A stretch of DNA of 34,959 nucleotides from a virus. The notes under the pieces are model-generated. The model was not told the origin of the DNA and did not search any database. It saw only the letters and a list, made by a program, of their open reading frames with translations. This document shows, one piece after another, positions 12,348 through 20,920 of the stretch (its first letter is position 1; the number at the start of each line of letters is the position of its first letter). The stretch is taken from positions 1 to 34,959 of the IMG/VR virus record IMGVR_UViG_3300044729_002161, one strand, 5' to 3'. The position numbers and the translations under genes are program-made.

Positions 12348-12710
12348 TTAAACTGGATTTGCTCGTATTTTATCTTGTAGTTCTCTGATTATTGTTTCAA
12401 TTTCATCTCTTGCGTTTGTTGCTTTTATTTTTAATTCTTCTTTTTCTGTTTCTTCTTTGCCTGTATCTTTTTCTAGATGATTTAATGCTTTATCTAAAGA
12501 TACTCTAACTATTTCGCAGAACTCTACGACAGTTTCTGCCTCATCTCTTTTCAAGCTTATATAGGAAGAATTAGTAGGTTCTATTTTATCGTATAATTGT
12601 TTAAATGCTAATGCTAATTCCATATCTTTACCGTTAACAGCATTAGTTTCTGATGCTTTTAAAATCTCAAGGAGATAATTTCTTTGATTTTCATTTAAGT
12701 ATAATTTCAT
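12348..12710 (-). CDS. Helical coiled-coil protein, 120 aa
   Basis: Starts MKLYLNENQRNYLLEILKASET and is helical throughout, with a Lys/Glu-rich coiled coil (LEKDTGKEETEKEELKIKATNARDEIETIIRELQ) near the end. It overlaps the HU-like gene by 20 bases and has AAGGG ahead of its start. Not recognised; may be a partner of the adjacent ATPase or HU-like protein by position only. Confidence 0.55.
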   Translation of the reverse strand: MKLYLNENQRNYLLEILKASETNAVNGKDMELALAFKQLYDKIEPTNSSYISLKRDEAETVVEFCEIVRVSLDKALNHLEKDTGKEETEKEELKIKATNARDEIETIIRELQDKIRANPV

Positions 12711-12948
12711 AATCGTCCCTTTTGTTATCCTTCTGAAGTGTTTCTTTTGCTGGACTACTTAACATAACATTTATTTCTAAACCTAGATCCATTATTTTAG
12801 GAGCAAAAAATCCAAATCCTTCAATATACACAGTTTTACCTTCTCTAATATCAAGAAGTATCTGATGGAAGGCTATCTTTAGTATAGCATCTATATCGTT
12901 TCTAGACAACCCGGTTTTTTGAGCTACGGAATCTTTTAGTAAGTTCAT
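12691..12948 (-). CDS. HU/IHF-like DNA-bending protein
   Basis: 85 residues with the HU-family layout: helical start (LKDSVAQKTGLSRNDIDAILKIAFHQILLDIREG), then KTVYIEGFGFFAPKI corresponding to the conserved V.I.GFG.F strand pair, and a shortened C-terminal arm region. The DNA-gripping arms are less basic than in bacterial HU and the tail is acidic. Likely organises phage DNA or acts in replication or packaging. It begins directly after the M15 peptidase stop (TAAATG). Confidence 0.75.
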   Translation of the reverse strand: MNLLKDSVAQKTGLSRNDIDAILKIAFHQILLDIREGKTVYIEGFGFFAPKIMDLGLEINVMLSSPAKETLQKDNKRDDYEIILK

Positions 12949-13350
12949 TTAATATATCCAATGTCTTTTACCTGTTGATTTTGGTTCTCTATCATCCACA
13001 TGAATAAATTTCTTATTTCTACCATCTCCAATATTATCAAACACATTATAACATATTTCATATAGTAAATCTAAATCGTCAAGTGTTATTATTACAGGTT
13101 GAATATCTGCAGCTAATCCATTAACATGAGAGCTATTCTTAGCTCCTCCGATAGCTTCATTATGAGTTGGACAGCGATATCCAGAAGTAACTACTATAGG
13201 TTTTCCAAACTGCTCTCTTGTTTCATCTAACTTAGTTAAAAGTCCTTCAGAGACAAACTGTTCTTCGCATTTTCCACACTTACACTCAAATTCTTTAGAA
13301 TTAAAAAATTTAGAAAGTTTCTTGTTTTCGTTACGTTTAAATGTTATCAT
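12949..13350 (-). CDS. M15-family zinc peptidase (endolysin-type)
   Basis: Cleaves peptide cross-links in peptidoglycan. 133 residues with the M15 (D-Ala-D-Ala carboxypeptidase/L,D-endopeptidase) signature: SSHVNGLAADI giving His75 and Asp82 as zinc ligands and FIHVDD giving His117, with VTSGYRCPTHNEAIGGA in front. Asn/Arg context and size fit phage endolysins such as T5 Lys. A CKCGKC cluster near residue 25 is common in this subfamily. First gene of the leftward block, right at the divergent promoter; ribosome binding site GAGG. Pairs with the transglycosylase at 7907. Confidence 0.88.
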   Translation of the reverse strand: MITFKRNENKKLSKFFNSKEFECKCGKCEEQFVSEGLLTKLDETREQFGKPIVVTSGYRCPTHNEAIGGAKNSSHVNGLAADIQPVIITLDDLDLLYEICYNVFDNIGDGRNKKFIHVDDREPKSTGKRHWIY

Positions 13351-13381
13351 ATTAAAAACCTCACATTAAATATATTTGTTT

Positions 13382-13410
13382 AAAATACTATGCAATATGC
13401 ATTGCGTCAA
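13382..13410 (-). promoter_or_regulatory. Leftward promoter for the early/middle block
   Basis: On the minus strand TTGACG (complement of 13405-13410), a 17-bp spacer containing TGCATAG, and TATTTT (complement of 13382-13387). TTGACGCA is also present at two sites in the left-end array. It would start transcription about 25-30 bases before the M15 peptidase gene. Confidence 0.45.
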
Positions 13411-13484
13411 CAGTAAAATTAACTATTTAGTATAATGTTAAAAATGGTTTAATTGAGATTAAATTAGGATTCTATACTGAAATA

Positions 13485-13499
13485 CGTATACTATATAGT
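13485..13499. repeat. CGTATACTATATAGT repeat, copy 1
   Basis: A 15-base direct repeat, identical to 13576-13590 and 91 bases from it. It contains the self-complementary decamer ACTATATAGT. No consensus -35 lies 17 bp upstream, so it may be a promoter core for an alternative factor or a protein-binding site. Confidence 0.55.
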
Positions 13500-13517
13500 T
13501 ATACTATTATTAGTATA
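13500..13517. repeat. Inverted repeat TATACTA-TTAT-TAGTATA
   Basis: Perfect 7-base arms with a 4-base spacer, directly abutting the first 15-mer. Operator-like. Confidence 0.45.
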
Positions 13518-13543
13518 CTATTGTGTATTCTTACCTGTTCGTA

Positions 13544-13569
13544 TCGCAGGTCGTTTCAGCTCCCTGCGA
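13544..13569. other. GC-rich hairpin in the divergent region
   Basis: TCGCAGG and CCTGCGA form a perfect 7-bp stem with a 12-base loop, the only GC-rich stretch in the region. It separates the two 15-mer copies. It has no T-run, so it is not a standard terminator; a regulator site or RNA leader is possible. Confidence 0.4.
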
Positions 13570-13575
13570 AAATTG

Positions 13576-13590
13576 CGTATACTATATAGT
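13576..13590. repeat. CGTATACTATATAGT repeat, copy 2
   Basis: Identical to 13485-13499. TACTATATAG within it also occurs on the minus strand across the -10 of the best promoter in the left array (495-500). Confidence 0.55.
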
Positions 13591-13741
13591 AAGTATTATA
13601 CACAAGGGTTTAAAAATTCTCCAAATTATATTTTTTGTAACAAATGTATTTGAGATGATGTAAGTTCGGCTGTTCCTTTTGGAATAAATATTTTAAAAAC
13701 ATGCGATTAACACAAGTCTCATTTTTAACATAGGATATTTG

Positions 13742-14026
13742 ATGAGAAATTATGATTTTTTATTCATATTAGCGTGTCTCTTTATCTTTAGAATCGTAAT
13801 ATTTTCAGCATCTTATGCTGATGCTATGTGTTTACTAGCTATCTTAGCTTATAAAATAGGAAATCAGTTCTTAAAAGACAAAAAACTCAATAGTGAAGTT
13901 TTACAAGTTATTCAAAAGAATGAAGAATTGAACTCTATAAGATTTGAACAACTAGCTCAAGAATTAATTAAAGTTAAAAATAATAACGAAGCAATTAAAG
14001 CTGCTGTAAATTTCAATAAGAGATAA
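13742..14026 (+). CDS. Membrane protein with C-terminal coiled coil, 94 aa
   Basis: First late gene. Two hydrophobic segments (FLFILACLFIFRIVIF and ADAMCLLAILAYKIG) followed by a soluble helix rich in Gln/Glu/Asn (NSEVLQVIQKNEELNSIRFEQLAQELIKVK). The ATG at 13742 is used rather than the TTG one codon earlier; AGGAT precedes it. Inner-membrane protein with a cytoplasmic or periplasmic coiled coil; holin or spanin-like roles are possible, but it lies next to terminase and not to the lytic enzymes. Confidence 0.6.
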   Translation: MRNYDFLFILACLFIFRIVIFSASYADAMCLLAILAYKIGNQFLKDKKLNSEVLQVIQKNEELNSIRFEQLAQELIKVKNNNEAIKAAVNFNKR

Positions 14027-14028
14027 GC

Positions 14029-14454
14029 ATGAGTAAGTTTGTATCTGCCGAAGACGTAAAAGATATCGTTGCTCAAAATCAAGAATTAAAAAAGTATTCG
14101 GAAAAGCTAACAGACCTAAATACAAAATTACAAAAAGAATTAGACGATACTAAAAATAAACTAAAACATTTAGAAGAAATTGCTAAATTTAATAGTAGTC
14201 CAATTAGCGTTGGATCTAGCGAAGAAGAACTCTGTAAATTAGAAATTAATAGATTATACAATGCGGCAAAAGTAGCACCTTTGGAATTTAATCAAGTTAA
14301 AGCATTTGAGATATATGTGAAATCTCTTATGTTGATTAAAGGTAAGACTGTAGTTGATGATAAGAAGAAAGATAAGTCTGGTCAAGCAACTCTTAGCAAC
14401 GATCAATTGCTACAGCTCGCTTTGCAGGTTGTAGATGACACAAACGAACAATAG
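14029..14454 (+). CDS. terS: Probable terminase small subunit
   Basis: 141 residues; called mainly from position (20-base overlap with terminase large subunit, same order as in most tailed phages) and build: an N-terminal coiled coil (VAQNQELKKYSEKLTDLNTKLQKELD) that could drive ring assembly, then a helical domain (EEELCKLEINRLYNAA ... VKAFEIYVKSLMLIKGK) and a flexible end. It would recognise the packaging site and load the large subunit. No HTH motif is obvious, so family membership is inferred. Confidence 0.6.
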   Translation: MSKFVSAEDVKDIVAQNQELKKYSEKLTDLNTKLQKELDDTKNKLKHLEEIAKFNSSPISVGSSEEELCKLEINRLYNAAKVAPLEFNQVKAFEIYVKSLMLIKGKTVVDDKKKDKSGQATLSNDQLLQLALQVVDDTNEQ

Positions 14455-15868
14455 CCCATTACAAATAAGCCCACAGCAAGCAAGAGAAATCCTTTGGCGT
14501 AAAGGAAAGATAACCGATTTTCTCCTTGATTCAAATCAAAAATTACTAAGAGATCAAATAAAAAGTAAAAAAAGAAAAACTCATGTTGCAGTATTTTCTC
14601 GACAGATGGGAAAAAGCTATGGAGCTTTAGGTATTGCAGTAGAAGAATTATTATCTAGAAAAAATATTACAATATGCTACGTTGCTCCAAGATTAAAGCA
14701 AGGTAAAAAAATTGTTAAAACTAATTTAGATGAAATATTAAAATCATGCCCACATGACTTAAAACCTAAATTCGACAGAGACTCCTCTTCTTATGTATTC
14801 CCTAGTACAAAGAGTAAACTAGAATTGTATGGGTTTAATGCTGAAGAAATAGAATCAGCAAGGGGACCTAAAGCTCATATGATCATTGTAGATGAGTGCG
14901 GATTTATGGCAGATCTCAAATACGGACTTAGGTCAGTTCTATATCCTAAATTAAATACAACTAGAGGACCCATGATTCTAGTTTCCACTCTTCCTAAATC
15001 TCAAGGACATGAGTATTGGGATATTGTTAAGAAAGCTGAGTTTGATGGAGTTTTGATAAAAAAGAATATCTGGGATTGTCCACGTTATACAAAAGAAGAT
15101 ATTGATGATTTTGCTGAAGAAGTAGGAGGATATGATTCAGTAGATTTTAAACGTGAGTATTTAAACATAATGATTACAGATGAAGACCATGCTGTAATAC
15201 CTGAAGCTAATGAAGAGACAATGGCTAGAATTGTAAAGGAATGTCAAAGACCTCCTTATTTCGATCCTTATGTTTCCATGGATATTGGAGTAAAGGACTT
15301 AACTGGTGTATTATATGGATATTACGACTTTCTTACAGGAAAAATTGTAATAGAAGATGAAGCAACTTTTAAAGGTAGGAGTTTTACTACAGCAAATTTA
15401 GCAGCTTCTATAATTCAGTTTGAAGAAAGATTGTGGGGATTAAAAAAGCCTTTTTTACGAATAGCGGATAATAACAATTTGATTTTATTAAATGATTTGA
15501 ATATAGATTATGGATTAAGCTTTATACCAACAGCTAAAGACAATAAGCATGCGTGGTTAAATCAGATAAGAATCTTAATAGCTGAAGAGAGATTAGTTAT
15601 TAATCCTAGATGTAAACAGTTGATTTTTCATTTAAAAAATGCAACTTGGAACAAAAATAAAACAGAGTATGAAAGATCTTTAGACGGTGGACATTATGAC
15701 TTAGTAGACGCTTTAGCCTATCTAATTCGTAATATAGCATACACTAAGAACCCATATCCAAGGGGTTATGGTATGACTTATGGAGATGGATCTTTTAGAG
15801 TAGGAAGCGATAATAGAACTAAATTTGAAGATCATTTGTTAAATATTTTCAATTATAAAAAGAATTAA
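14435..15868 (+). CDS. terL: Terminase large subunit
   Basis: ATP-driven DNA packaging motor and headful/cos nuclease, acting at the portal. 477 residues with an ATPase domain (Walker A-like SRQMGKS at 55-61, Walker B IIVDEC at 150-155, coupling motif VSTLP at 183-187) and a RNase H-like nuclease domain starting SMDIGVKDLTG with the first catalytic Asp at 283, then RIADNNN and a late HYDLVDALAYL. All parts of the family are present. The start overlaps terS. Cutting style (headful or unique ends) cannot be told from sequence alone. Confidence 0.95.
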   Translation: MTQTNNSPLQISPQQAREILWRKGKITDFLLDSNQKLLRDQIKSKKRKTHVAVFSRQMGKSYGALGIAVEELLSRKNITICYVAPRLKQGKKIVKTNLDEILKSCPHDLKPKFDRDSSSYVFPSTKSKLELYGFNAEEIESARGPKAHMIIVDECGFMADLKYGLRSVLYPKLNTTRGPMILVSTLPKSQGHEYWDIVKKAEFDGVLIKKNIWDCPRYTKEDIDDFAEEVGGYDSVDFKREYLNIMITDEDHAVIPEANEETMARIVKECQRPPYFDPYVSMDIGVKDLTGVLYGYYDFLTGKIVIEDEATFKGRSFTTANLAASIIQFEERLWGLKKPFLRIADNNNLILLNDLNIDYGLSFIPTAKDNKHAWLNQIRILIAEERLVINPRCKQLIFHLKNATWNKNKTEYERSLDGGHYDLVDALAYLIRNIAYTKNPYPRGYGMTYGDGSFRVGSDNRTKFEDHLLNIFNYKKN

Positions 15869-15891
15869 ACAAATAATATTAGAGGTTTTTA

Positions 15892-17913
15892 ATGACTAAA
15901 CAGACCTATTTTGCAGCAAGAGAGGGTAAAGAGACAGCTTCTGTGCTTTTAGAAAAAGCAACAGACTGGCGTAATACTTTACAAACTAATGGTTATTTAG
16001 AAAAGTTAAAGACCTGTTGGGCTTCTTATCATGGAGCATATTTTACTGATATGTCTTCTGGTCATACAATCACATTTGCTGGAGAGCAAGGTGAATTAGC
16101 ACAACTTCCTGTTAATCATATCAGAAACTTAGCTCAGCACATGTATGTTATGACAACTTCTAGTCGTCCATCTTTGGAAGCTAGAGCTGCTAACGGAGAT
16201 TATAAAACTAATGCTCAAGTTACCTTAGCTAATGGTCTTTTAGATTATTACATGCGTGAAAAAAGACTTGAGAGATATATTAATAAAGCAGTAGAGTTTG
16301 GTGTTGTCTTAGGTGCTGGATATGTTAAAGCAGAGTGGGATGCTACTACAGGTAAAGTAGTTGAGGAAGATGAAGAAACTGGCGAAAAAGTGTACGAAGG
16401 TGATATTAAGTTTTCTAATATAGATCCATTTAATGTCGTATTTGATGTAAATAGAGAAGATAACAATCATGATTGGATTTTAGTAAGAACTTATAAGAAT
16501 AAATTCGATTTGGCTGCTAAATATCCAGAATTTGAAGATAAGATACTATCTCTAGACACTAAAAGTGATAAAGATAAAAGCACACTTTCTGTATTTCGAA
16601 AGATTGACTCTGACGAAGTAGAAGTATGGACGATGTATCATAGAAAATCAGACGCTATGCCTCAAGGTAGAGAACTAGTATTTTTGTCTGATGATATAAT
16701 TTTACACGATCAAACTTTACCTTATAGAAGGATTCCTGTATTTAGAATCAGTCCTAATGAAATTTTAGGAACTGCGTTTGGCTACTCAAATCTATTCGAT
16801 CTTCTTCCTTTACAGGAAGGAATTAATCATTTATATTCTTCTATCATGTCCAATAATATTGCATTTTCTACACAAAATCTATTTGTAAGATCGGGATCAA
16901 ATATTGACATTACAAATCTTGGTGGAGGACTTAATATTATACAAGGAACAGAAAAGCCAGAACCGTTAAACCTTTTAGGAACTTCTCAAGAGACTTATAA
17001 TTTCTTATCTATCTTAGAAGGAAAAATGGAACAACTGTCTGGGATTAGCTCAGTTACAAGAGGAACTCCAGATCCTGCACAGAACTTAAGATCAGGAAAT
17101 GCCTTAGCTTTAATGCAATCAATGTCAATACAATTTCAATCGGGATTACAAAATCAATATGTACAGTTATTAGAAGATTTAGGTGTAGCAGTAATTGAAA
17201 TGTTACAAGATTATGCTACTGCTCCTAGAGTTGCTTCAATTATTGGTATAAATAATCAACAATATCTTAAAGAATTTAAAGGTTCAGATATTAAAGATAT
17301 CAATAGAGTTATTGTAGATGTAGGAAATCCTCTAGCTCGTACAACTGCTGGGCGTGTTCAAATGGCAGAACAGTTGATGCAAATGAAGCCAGAAGAGTTT
17401 TCAATACAACAATATGCTCAAGTAATTAATACTGGAAGAATTGATGGAATGATGGAAAGTCCAGTGGATCAATCGAATCTAATTCAACAAGAAAATGAAA
17501 GATTGATGATGGGGATACCTGTTCCAGCTTTAGTAATAGATGATCACAAAGAACATATTCTAAGACATAGAACCGTTCTTAATGACATTGATATAAGAAT
17601 GGATGAAGAAAGAGCGTCTGCTATCTTTGCTCACATACAAGAACATATAGATTTCTCTAGAATGACAGATCCGGGCGTTCTGATAATGACAAATCAACAG
17701 CCTCTCCCTCCAGCTCCAGAAGCATCTCCGGTTCCTAATCAAGAAGTAAATCAACCAGAACAAAATGCAGCAGGGCAATCTCCAATAGCACAAGTAGCAG
17801 AAGGTTCTGAGCAAGCAATGCAGCAAGAAGTACCGGGAACTCCCAAACCTGCTACACCTCCAGCACCGTTTGAAAATTTACCCACAACAACAGTCCCCGT
17901 CCCTGAAGGCTAG
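15892..17913 (+). CDS. Portal protein, P22-like
   Basis: Forms the dodecameric DNA entry ring. 673 residues, in the size range of P22/podovirus portals. Typical parts are an N-terminal helical region, NIDPFNVVFDVNREDNNHDWILVRTYKNKFDLAAKYPE (clip-region signature of P22-like portals), the IPVFRISPNEILGTAFGYSNLFDLLPLQEGINHLYSSIMSN segment and SGISSVTRGTPDPAQNLRSGNALALMQSM, then a Pro/Gln-rich C-terminal tail from about 600. Follows terL by 23 bases; AGAGG precedes its ATG. This type supports a podovirus-like assignment. Confidence 0.9.
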   Translation: MTKQTYFAAREGKETASVLLEKATDWRNTLQTNGYLEKLKTCWASYHGAYFTDMSSGHTITFAGEQGELAQLPVNHIRNLAQHMYVMTTSSRPSLEARAANGDYKTNAQVTLANGLLDYYMREKRLERYINKAVEFGVVLGAGYVKAEWDATTGKVVEEDEETGEKVYEGDIKFSNIDPFNVVFDVNREDNNHDWILVRTYKNKFDLAAKYPEFEDKILSLDTKSDKDKSTLSVFRKIDSDEVEVWTMYHRKSDAMPQGRELVFLSDDIILHDQTLPYRRIPVFRISPNEILGTAFGYSNLFDLLPLQEGINHLYSSIMSNNIAFSTQNLFVRSGSNIDITNLGGGLNIIQGTEKPEPLNLLGTSQETYNFLSILEGKMEQLSGISSVTRGTPDPAQNLRSGNALALMQSMSIQFQSGLQNQYVQLLEDLGVAVIEMLQDYATAPRVASIIGINNQQYLKEFKGSDIKDINRVIVDVGNPLARTTAGRVQMAEQLMQMKPEEFSIQQYAQVINTGRIDGMMESPVDQSNLIQQENERLMMGIPVPALVIDDHKEHILRHRTVLNDIDIRMDEERASAIFAHIQEHIDFSRMTDPGVLIMTNQQPLPPAPEASPVPNQEVNQPEQNAAGQSPIAQVAEGSEQAMQQEVPGTPKPATPPAPFENLPTTTVPVPEG

Positions 17914-17915
17914 TT

Positions 17916-19025
17916 ATGGATGATTATAAGTTTAATAGAGAGCTTTTTAAACAACTAAAAAAATATTCAAATGATCCAGAACAACTAGAAAACTATCTAA
18001 ATCAAACTTTAGAAAAAAGAATACCTTCATCTGTAGGAACTACAACAAAAGCCACTGAAACTGATAGATTATTACACAATTTATTAGGAGAAGCAGCTTT
18101 AGATGAAATACCGGGGTTACAAAATAAACCGTTAATAGAAGCTTTACAAGAAGTGAAAGATTCATCTAATAAAGGATTGGGGGATTTAGAAAGAAGTGTA
18201 GATATCAATCCTAAGATTAGTGTTGAAGATTTAAAACCTTATGAAGAGAGAGCTAAAGGAAGAATAAGAGGCGTTTTTAGTGCCCCTATAGGAACTAAGG
18301 TTAGTAAAGATCTTGATATACCTAAAAACATAGAAAGTAGACAAAGTACGATTGGCACATCTTTACATGAATCAGGACATAGTTTAGATGAAGTTGCAAA
18401 AAGATTAGCTCAAATACAAGATGAATTAGAAAAAAGAAGTGATCCAGAATACAAAAGAAAAAAATTCAGAAAAGTTAATGTTGATAAAGAAGATTTAAAC
18501 TTTTATGAAATGTTAACTGATGACGAATTATTTAGATACAACCAAAATGTTAAAGATAAGTTAGAACAATATGTAAAAAATAATCCAGATAAATTACAAA
18601 AAATGTTTTCTGATCCGGGGATGTCTAAATTTCAGAGTCAAAAGGTTCCTAAATTTTTAACTAATGAAAAACCATTAAAACCTCTAGAAGCTCAGAAGTT
18701 ATATAGTGGAGCTGGACATTGGTTTAAAAGAAATTTCCCTTTTGAGAATTTAAAAAATGTATTAAAGGGTGGAATTAAAACTATTAGAGGAGTTGGGGTG
18801 GGACTAATACCTGCTACAGCAGCAGCATTAACTGCAGCATACTCTCCAGATAGTAAAGCGGATACAGTAGCTAAAACTGCTCAAAAAATAACAGATGAAG
18901 GCGATCCTCTATCTTTTATATTCCCTTCAGAAGCTGGAGCAGGAGAAGAAGAAGAGATAAAGAAAATGTACGAAGAGGCTAAGAAAAATAAATTTAAAAA
19001 ACTTAAACAAAAATTAAAAGAATAG
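17916..19025 (+). CDS. HEXXH-containing protein with Ala-rich segment (possible virion-carried protein)
   Basis: A 369-residue protein two bases after portal. The centre has TSLHESGHSLDEVAKRL: HESGH at 151-155 fits the HExxH zinc-metalloprotease motif and sits in a helix, as in zincins, but no third ligand is assignable. A hydrophobic Ala-rich stretch (GVGVGLIPATAAALTAAYSP) follows at 292-311, then an acidic patch and a basic end KFKKLKQKLKE. The same order of parts is found in the GNAT-like gene at 2163. By position it may be an internal or ejected protein. LPD-type phage proteins carry similar HExGH motifs. Activity is unproven. Confidence 0.6.
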   Translation: MDDYKFNRELFKQLKKYSNDPEQLENYLNQTLEKRIPSSVGTTTKATETDRLLHNLLGEAALDEIPGLQNKPLIEALQEVKDSSNKGLGDLERSVDINPKISVEDLKPYEERAKGRIRGVFSAPIGTKVSKDLDIPKNIESRQSTIGTSLHESGHSLDEVAKRLAQIQDELEKRSDPEYKRKKFRKVNVDKEDLNFYEMLTDDELFRYNQNVKDKLEQYVKNNPDKLQKMFSDPGMSKFQSQKVPKFLTNEKPLKPLEAQKLYSGAGHWFKRNFPFENLKNVLKGGIKTIRGVGVGLIPATAAALTAAYSPDSKADTVAKTAQKITDEGDPLSFIFPSEAGAGEEEEIKKMYEEAKKNKFKKLKQKLKE

Positions 19026-19032
19026 AGGATAT

Positions 19033-19434
19033 ATGGACGATAAACTTAGACAACTTTTAGAAAAAAGAAAAATGGAAGAGCTTCAAAAAATGGAAGATTA
19101 TGCCTTAGTAGATAGGGCTAATATTGCTGCTCAAGATGAAGGATTAGATATAACTAAAAGATTAGCTAAAGGTAAAGAATTAGCGAGACAGAAAGAAATT
19201 GAAGATATGGCTAAAGCTAGAGAGTTTGAAGAACAATCTTTAGCAGACGAAGAAACAAAACGTAAAGAAGAATATGAAAAGAAACTGAAAGAAATAAGAT
19301 TCGCTGAGTATAACAAAGAAATAGAAGAAAAAGGATATGCTAATAAAAGCGACTATCCTGATTTATTTCCAGAAGAAGAACTTAATCCCATGAAAATACA
19401 AGAAGAACAGAAAAAAAGATTCGGATATAAATAA
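19033..19434 (+). CDS. Lys/Glu-rich coiled-coil protein, 133 aa
   Basis: Almost entirely charged helix (KLRQLLEKRKMEELQKMED ... FEEQSLADEETKRKEEYEKKLKEIRF), ending EEQKKRFGYK. Located between the HEXXH protein and the scaffold. Probably a capsid-interior or assembly protein; could also be a small scaffold partner. No family recognised. Confidence 0.6.
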   Translation: MDDKLRQLLEKRKMEELQKMEDYALVDRANIAAQDEGLDITKRLAKGKELARQKEIEDMAKAREFEEQSLADEETKRKEEYEKKLKEIRFAEYNKEIEEKGYANKSDYPDLFPEEELNPMKIQEEQKKRFGYK

Positions 19435-19515
19435 ACAAATATTTACAAGTAAGCTATCGCAATAATGCGACGCTTTAACTTTAAACCACCCATATAGGGC
19501 GTAAAAAGGAATTGT

Positions 19516-20451
19516 ATGTCAGACAATGCAGATTTTGCTGCAGATGGTGCAGCATCAGAAAACAATGAATCTTCTGAGAATTTAGAATCTCAAGAACTTT
19601 CGAACGAAGAACATTTACAACAAGAAGCTCAAGAAGAAATAGAAGAATTTCTTCTTAAAGTCAATGGTAAAGAAATTAAAGAAAGAGTTAATCTTCGTGA
19701 TAAAGATAGGATCACTAGAGCTTTGCAGATGGAAAAAGCCGCACAACAAGCTTTCCAAGAAAGATCTATCACCGCAAAACAATTACAAGAAATTCAACAA
19801 GATGTTAGTGAATTTTTAGAACAGTTCACTAATAATCCTGTTTCTGTAATTATGAATCCTGAGTTTAATCTATCTAAAGAACAAAAAAGAGCTTTAGCTG
19901 AAGCTATTCTAAAAGAAGATTTAGAGAATAGTCAAAAAACTCCAGAACAACTAGAAATGGAAGAAACTAAACGTAGATATCAAGAACTTCTTGCTGAAAA
20001 AGAAGCCTTGGAAGAACAACGTAGATCTGAAGAACAAGCTAGACTTGAACAAGAAGCTGCTGTTGAATTAGAAAATGAAATAGTACAAGCAATCGAAGTT
20101 GGACAATTACCAAGATCTACTTACATAAGTAAAAAACTAGCAGATTTAGCTTATATTGCTTATTCTAATGGAATTGATTTATCTATTGAAGATCTTATAC
20201 CTTTTGTTAAACAACAATATAAAAAAGATATTGCTGAAATGTTAGGTATTCTTTCTGATGATGAAGTCGAAATGTTAGTATCTAAAGATAGAATTAGAAC
20301 TATAAGAAACAAACAAATTCAAGCAGTTAAGCCTAAAGATGGTGCTCCAAAGTCACCTCTTAAAACTTCTGATACAGGAAAATCTAGTAAAAAAGAAGAG
20401 GAACCAAAGAAACTTAGAGCTAAAGATTTCTTCGGTTCTTTAGGTGGTTAA
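19516..20451 (+). CDS. Capsid scaffolding protein
   Basis: 311 residues, strongly charged and helical, with an acidic, disordered N-terminus, a long Gln/Glu coiled coil (about 125-185, LLAEKEALEEQRRSEEQARLEQEAAVELENEI), and a Lys-rich C-terminus ending AKDFFGSLGG. Placed after portal and before the major capsid protein, the normal place for scaffold. It would fill the procapsid and leave or be cleaved on maturation. An 81-base gap before it contains TCGCA-ATAA-TGCGA, a small hairpin. Confidence 0.8.
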   Translation: MSDNADFAADGAASENNESSENLESQELSNEEHLQQEAQEEIEEFLLKVNGKEIKERVNLRDKDRITRALQMEKAAQQAFQERSITAKQLQEIQQDVSEFLEQFTNNPVSVIMNPEFNLSKEQKRALAEAILKEDLENSQKTPEQLEMEETKRRYQELLAEKEALEEQRRSEEQARLEQEAAVELENEIVQAIEVGQLPRSTYISKKLADLAYIAYSNGIDLSIEDLIPFVKQQYKKDIAEMLGILSDDEVEMLVSKDRIRTIRNKQIQAVKPKDGAPKSPLKTSDTGKSSKKEEEPKKLRAKDFFGSLGG

Positions 20452-20577
20452 CAAATATAGTTGAGTAATTGCGTGTAGATAGACTTTTGAGCAAGCCTAA
20501 GCCCTCAAGATATCGAAACTACGATTCGGATTAATCAAATAAATTAACAAAACAAAGTTTATAAAAAGGAAAAACTT
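20452..20577. other. 126-base intergenic region before the capsid genes
   Basis: No gene. It contains inverted TTGAG/CTCAA ends around AAGCC repeats (about 20490-20512), possibly an mRNA stabilising or attenuating hairpin ahead of the highly expressed capsid genes. No convincing promoter is visible, but a phage-specific one cannot be excluded. Confidence 0.35.
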
Positions 20578-20898
20578 ATGTCTTACTCAAAAGACCCAAA
20601 AGTTCAAGATCTTATTCTTGAGCAAAAAAGCTTGCATATTAAAGCAGATTTAGTTGCAGGTTCTTCAGAAGCTGTTTCTTTAGTATCAATCGACAATTCT
20701 ACAATCGGTGCTACAGTAATTGAAATTGATGTTAAAGAAGATGTGTCATCTTGTGAAAAATTAGAAGTTATTGACAGAAGTACAGGACAAGCTGTTAGTT
20801 TAGATGCAGCTCCTTCTGTATTAAATTCTGTAATTTCAGTAACATTAGATGCTACAGCGTTATCTGATGTTTGTATTTCAGTTCATTTTAGGAATTAA
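20578..20898 (+). CDS. Putative head decoration protein, 106 aa
   Basis: Small, beta-rich protein (VSLVSIDNSTIGATVIEIDVKED, SVISVTLDATALSDVCISVHFRN) between the scaffold and the major capsid protein. Decoration or stabilisation proteins are often found here, and a strong AAAAGGA ribosome binding site suggests high expression. No sequence family is recognised, so the call is from place and build only. Confidence 0.5.
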   Translation: MSYSKDPKVQDLILEQKSLHIKADLVAGSSEAVSLVSIDNSTIGATVIEIDVKEDVSSCEKLEVIDRSTGQAVSLDAAPSVLNSVISVTLDATALSDVCISVHFRN

Positions 20899-20920
20899 TT
20901 AAATATAAAAGGAAAATTTT

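Larger units (their letters stand above)
13351..13741. promoter_or_regulatory. Divergent control region between early (leftward) and late (rightward) blocks
   Basis: About 390 bases without a gene. On the minus side is a TTGACG promoter (13382-13410). The centre, 13473-13610, is crowded with TATAC/GTATA elements: two identical 15-mers, a 7-bp inverted repeat and a 7-bp hairpin. On the plus side no good sigma70 pair is evident ahead of 13742, so the late promoter may need a phage factor. ATACTATGCA (13385-13394) is identical to 661-670. Confidence 0.65.
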
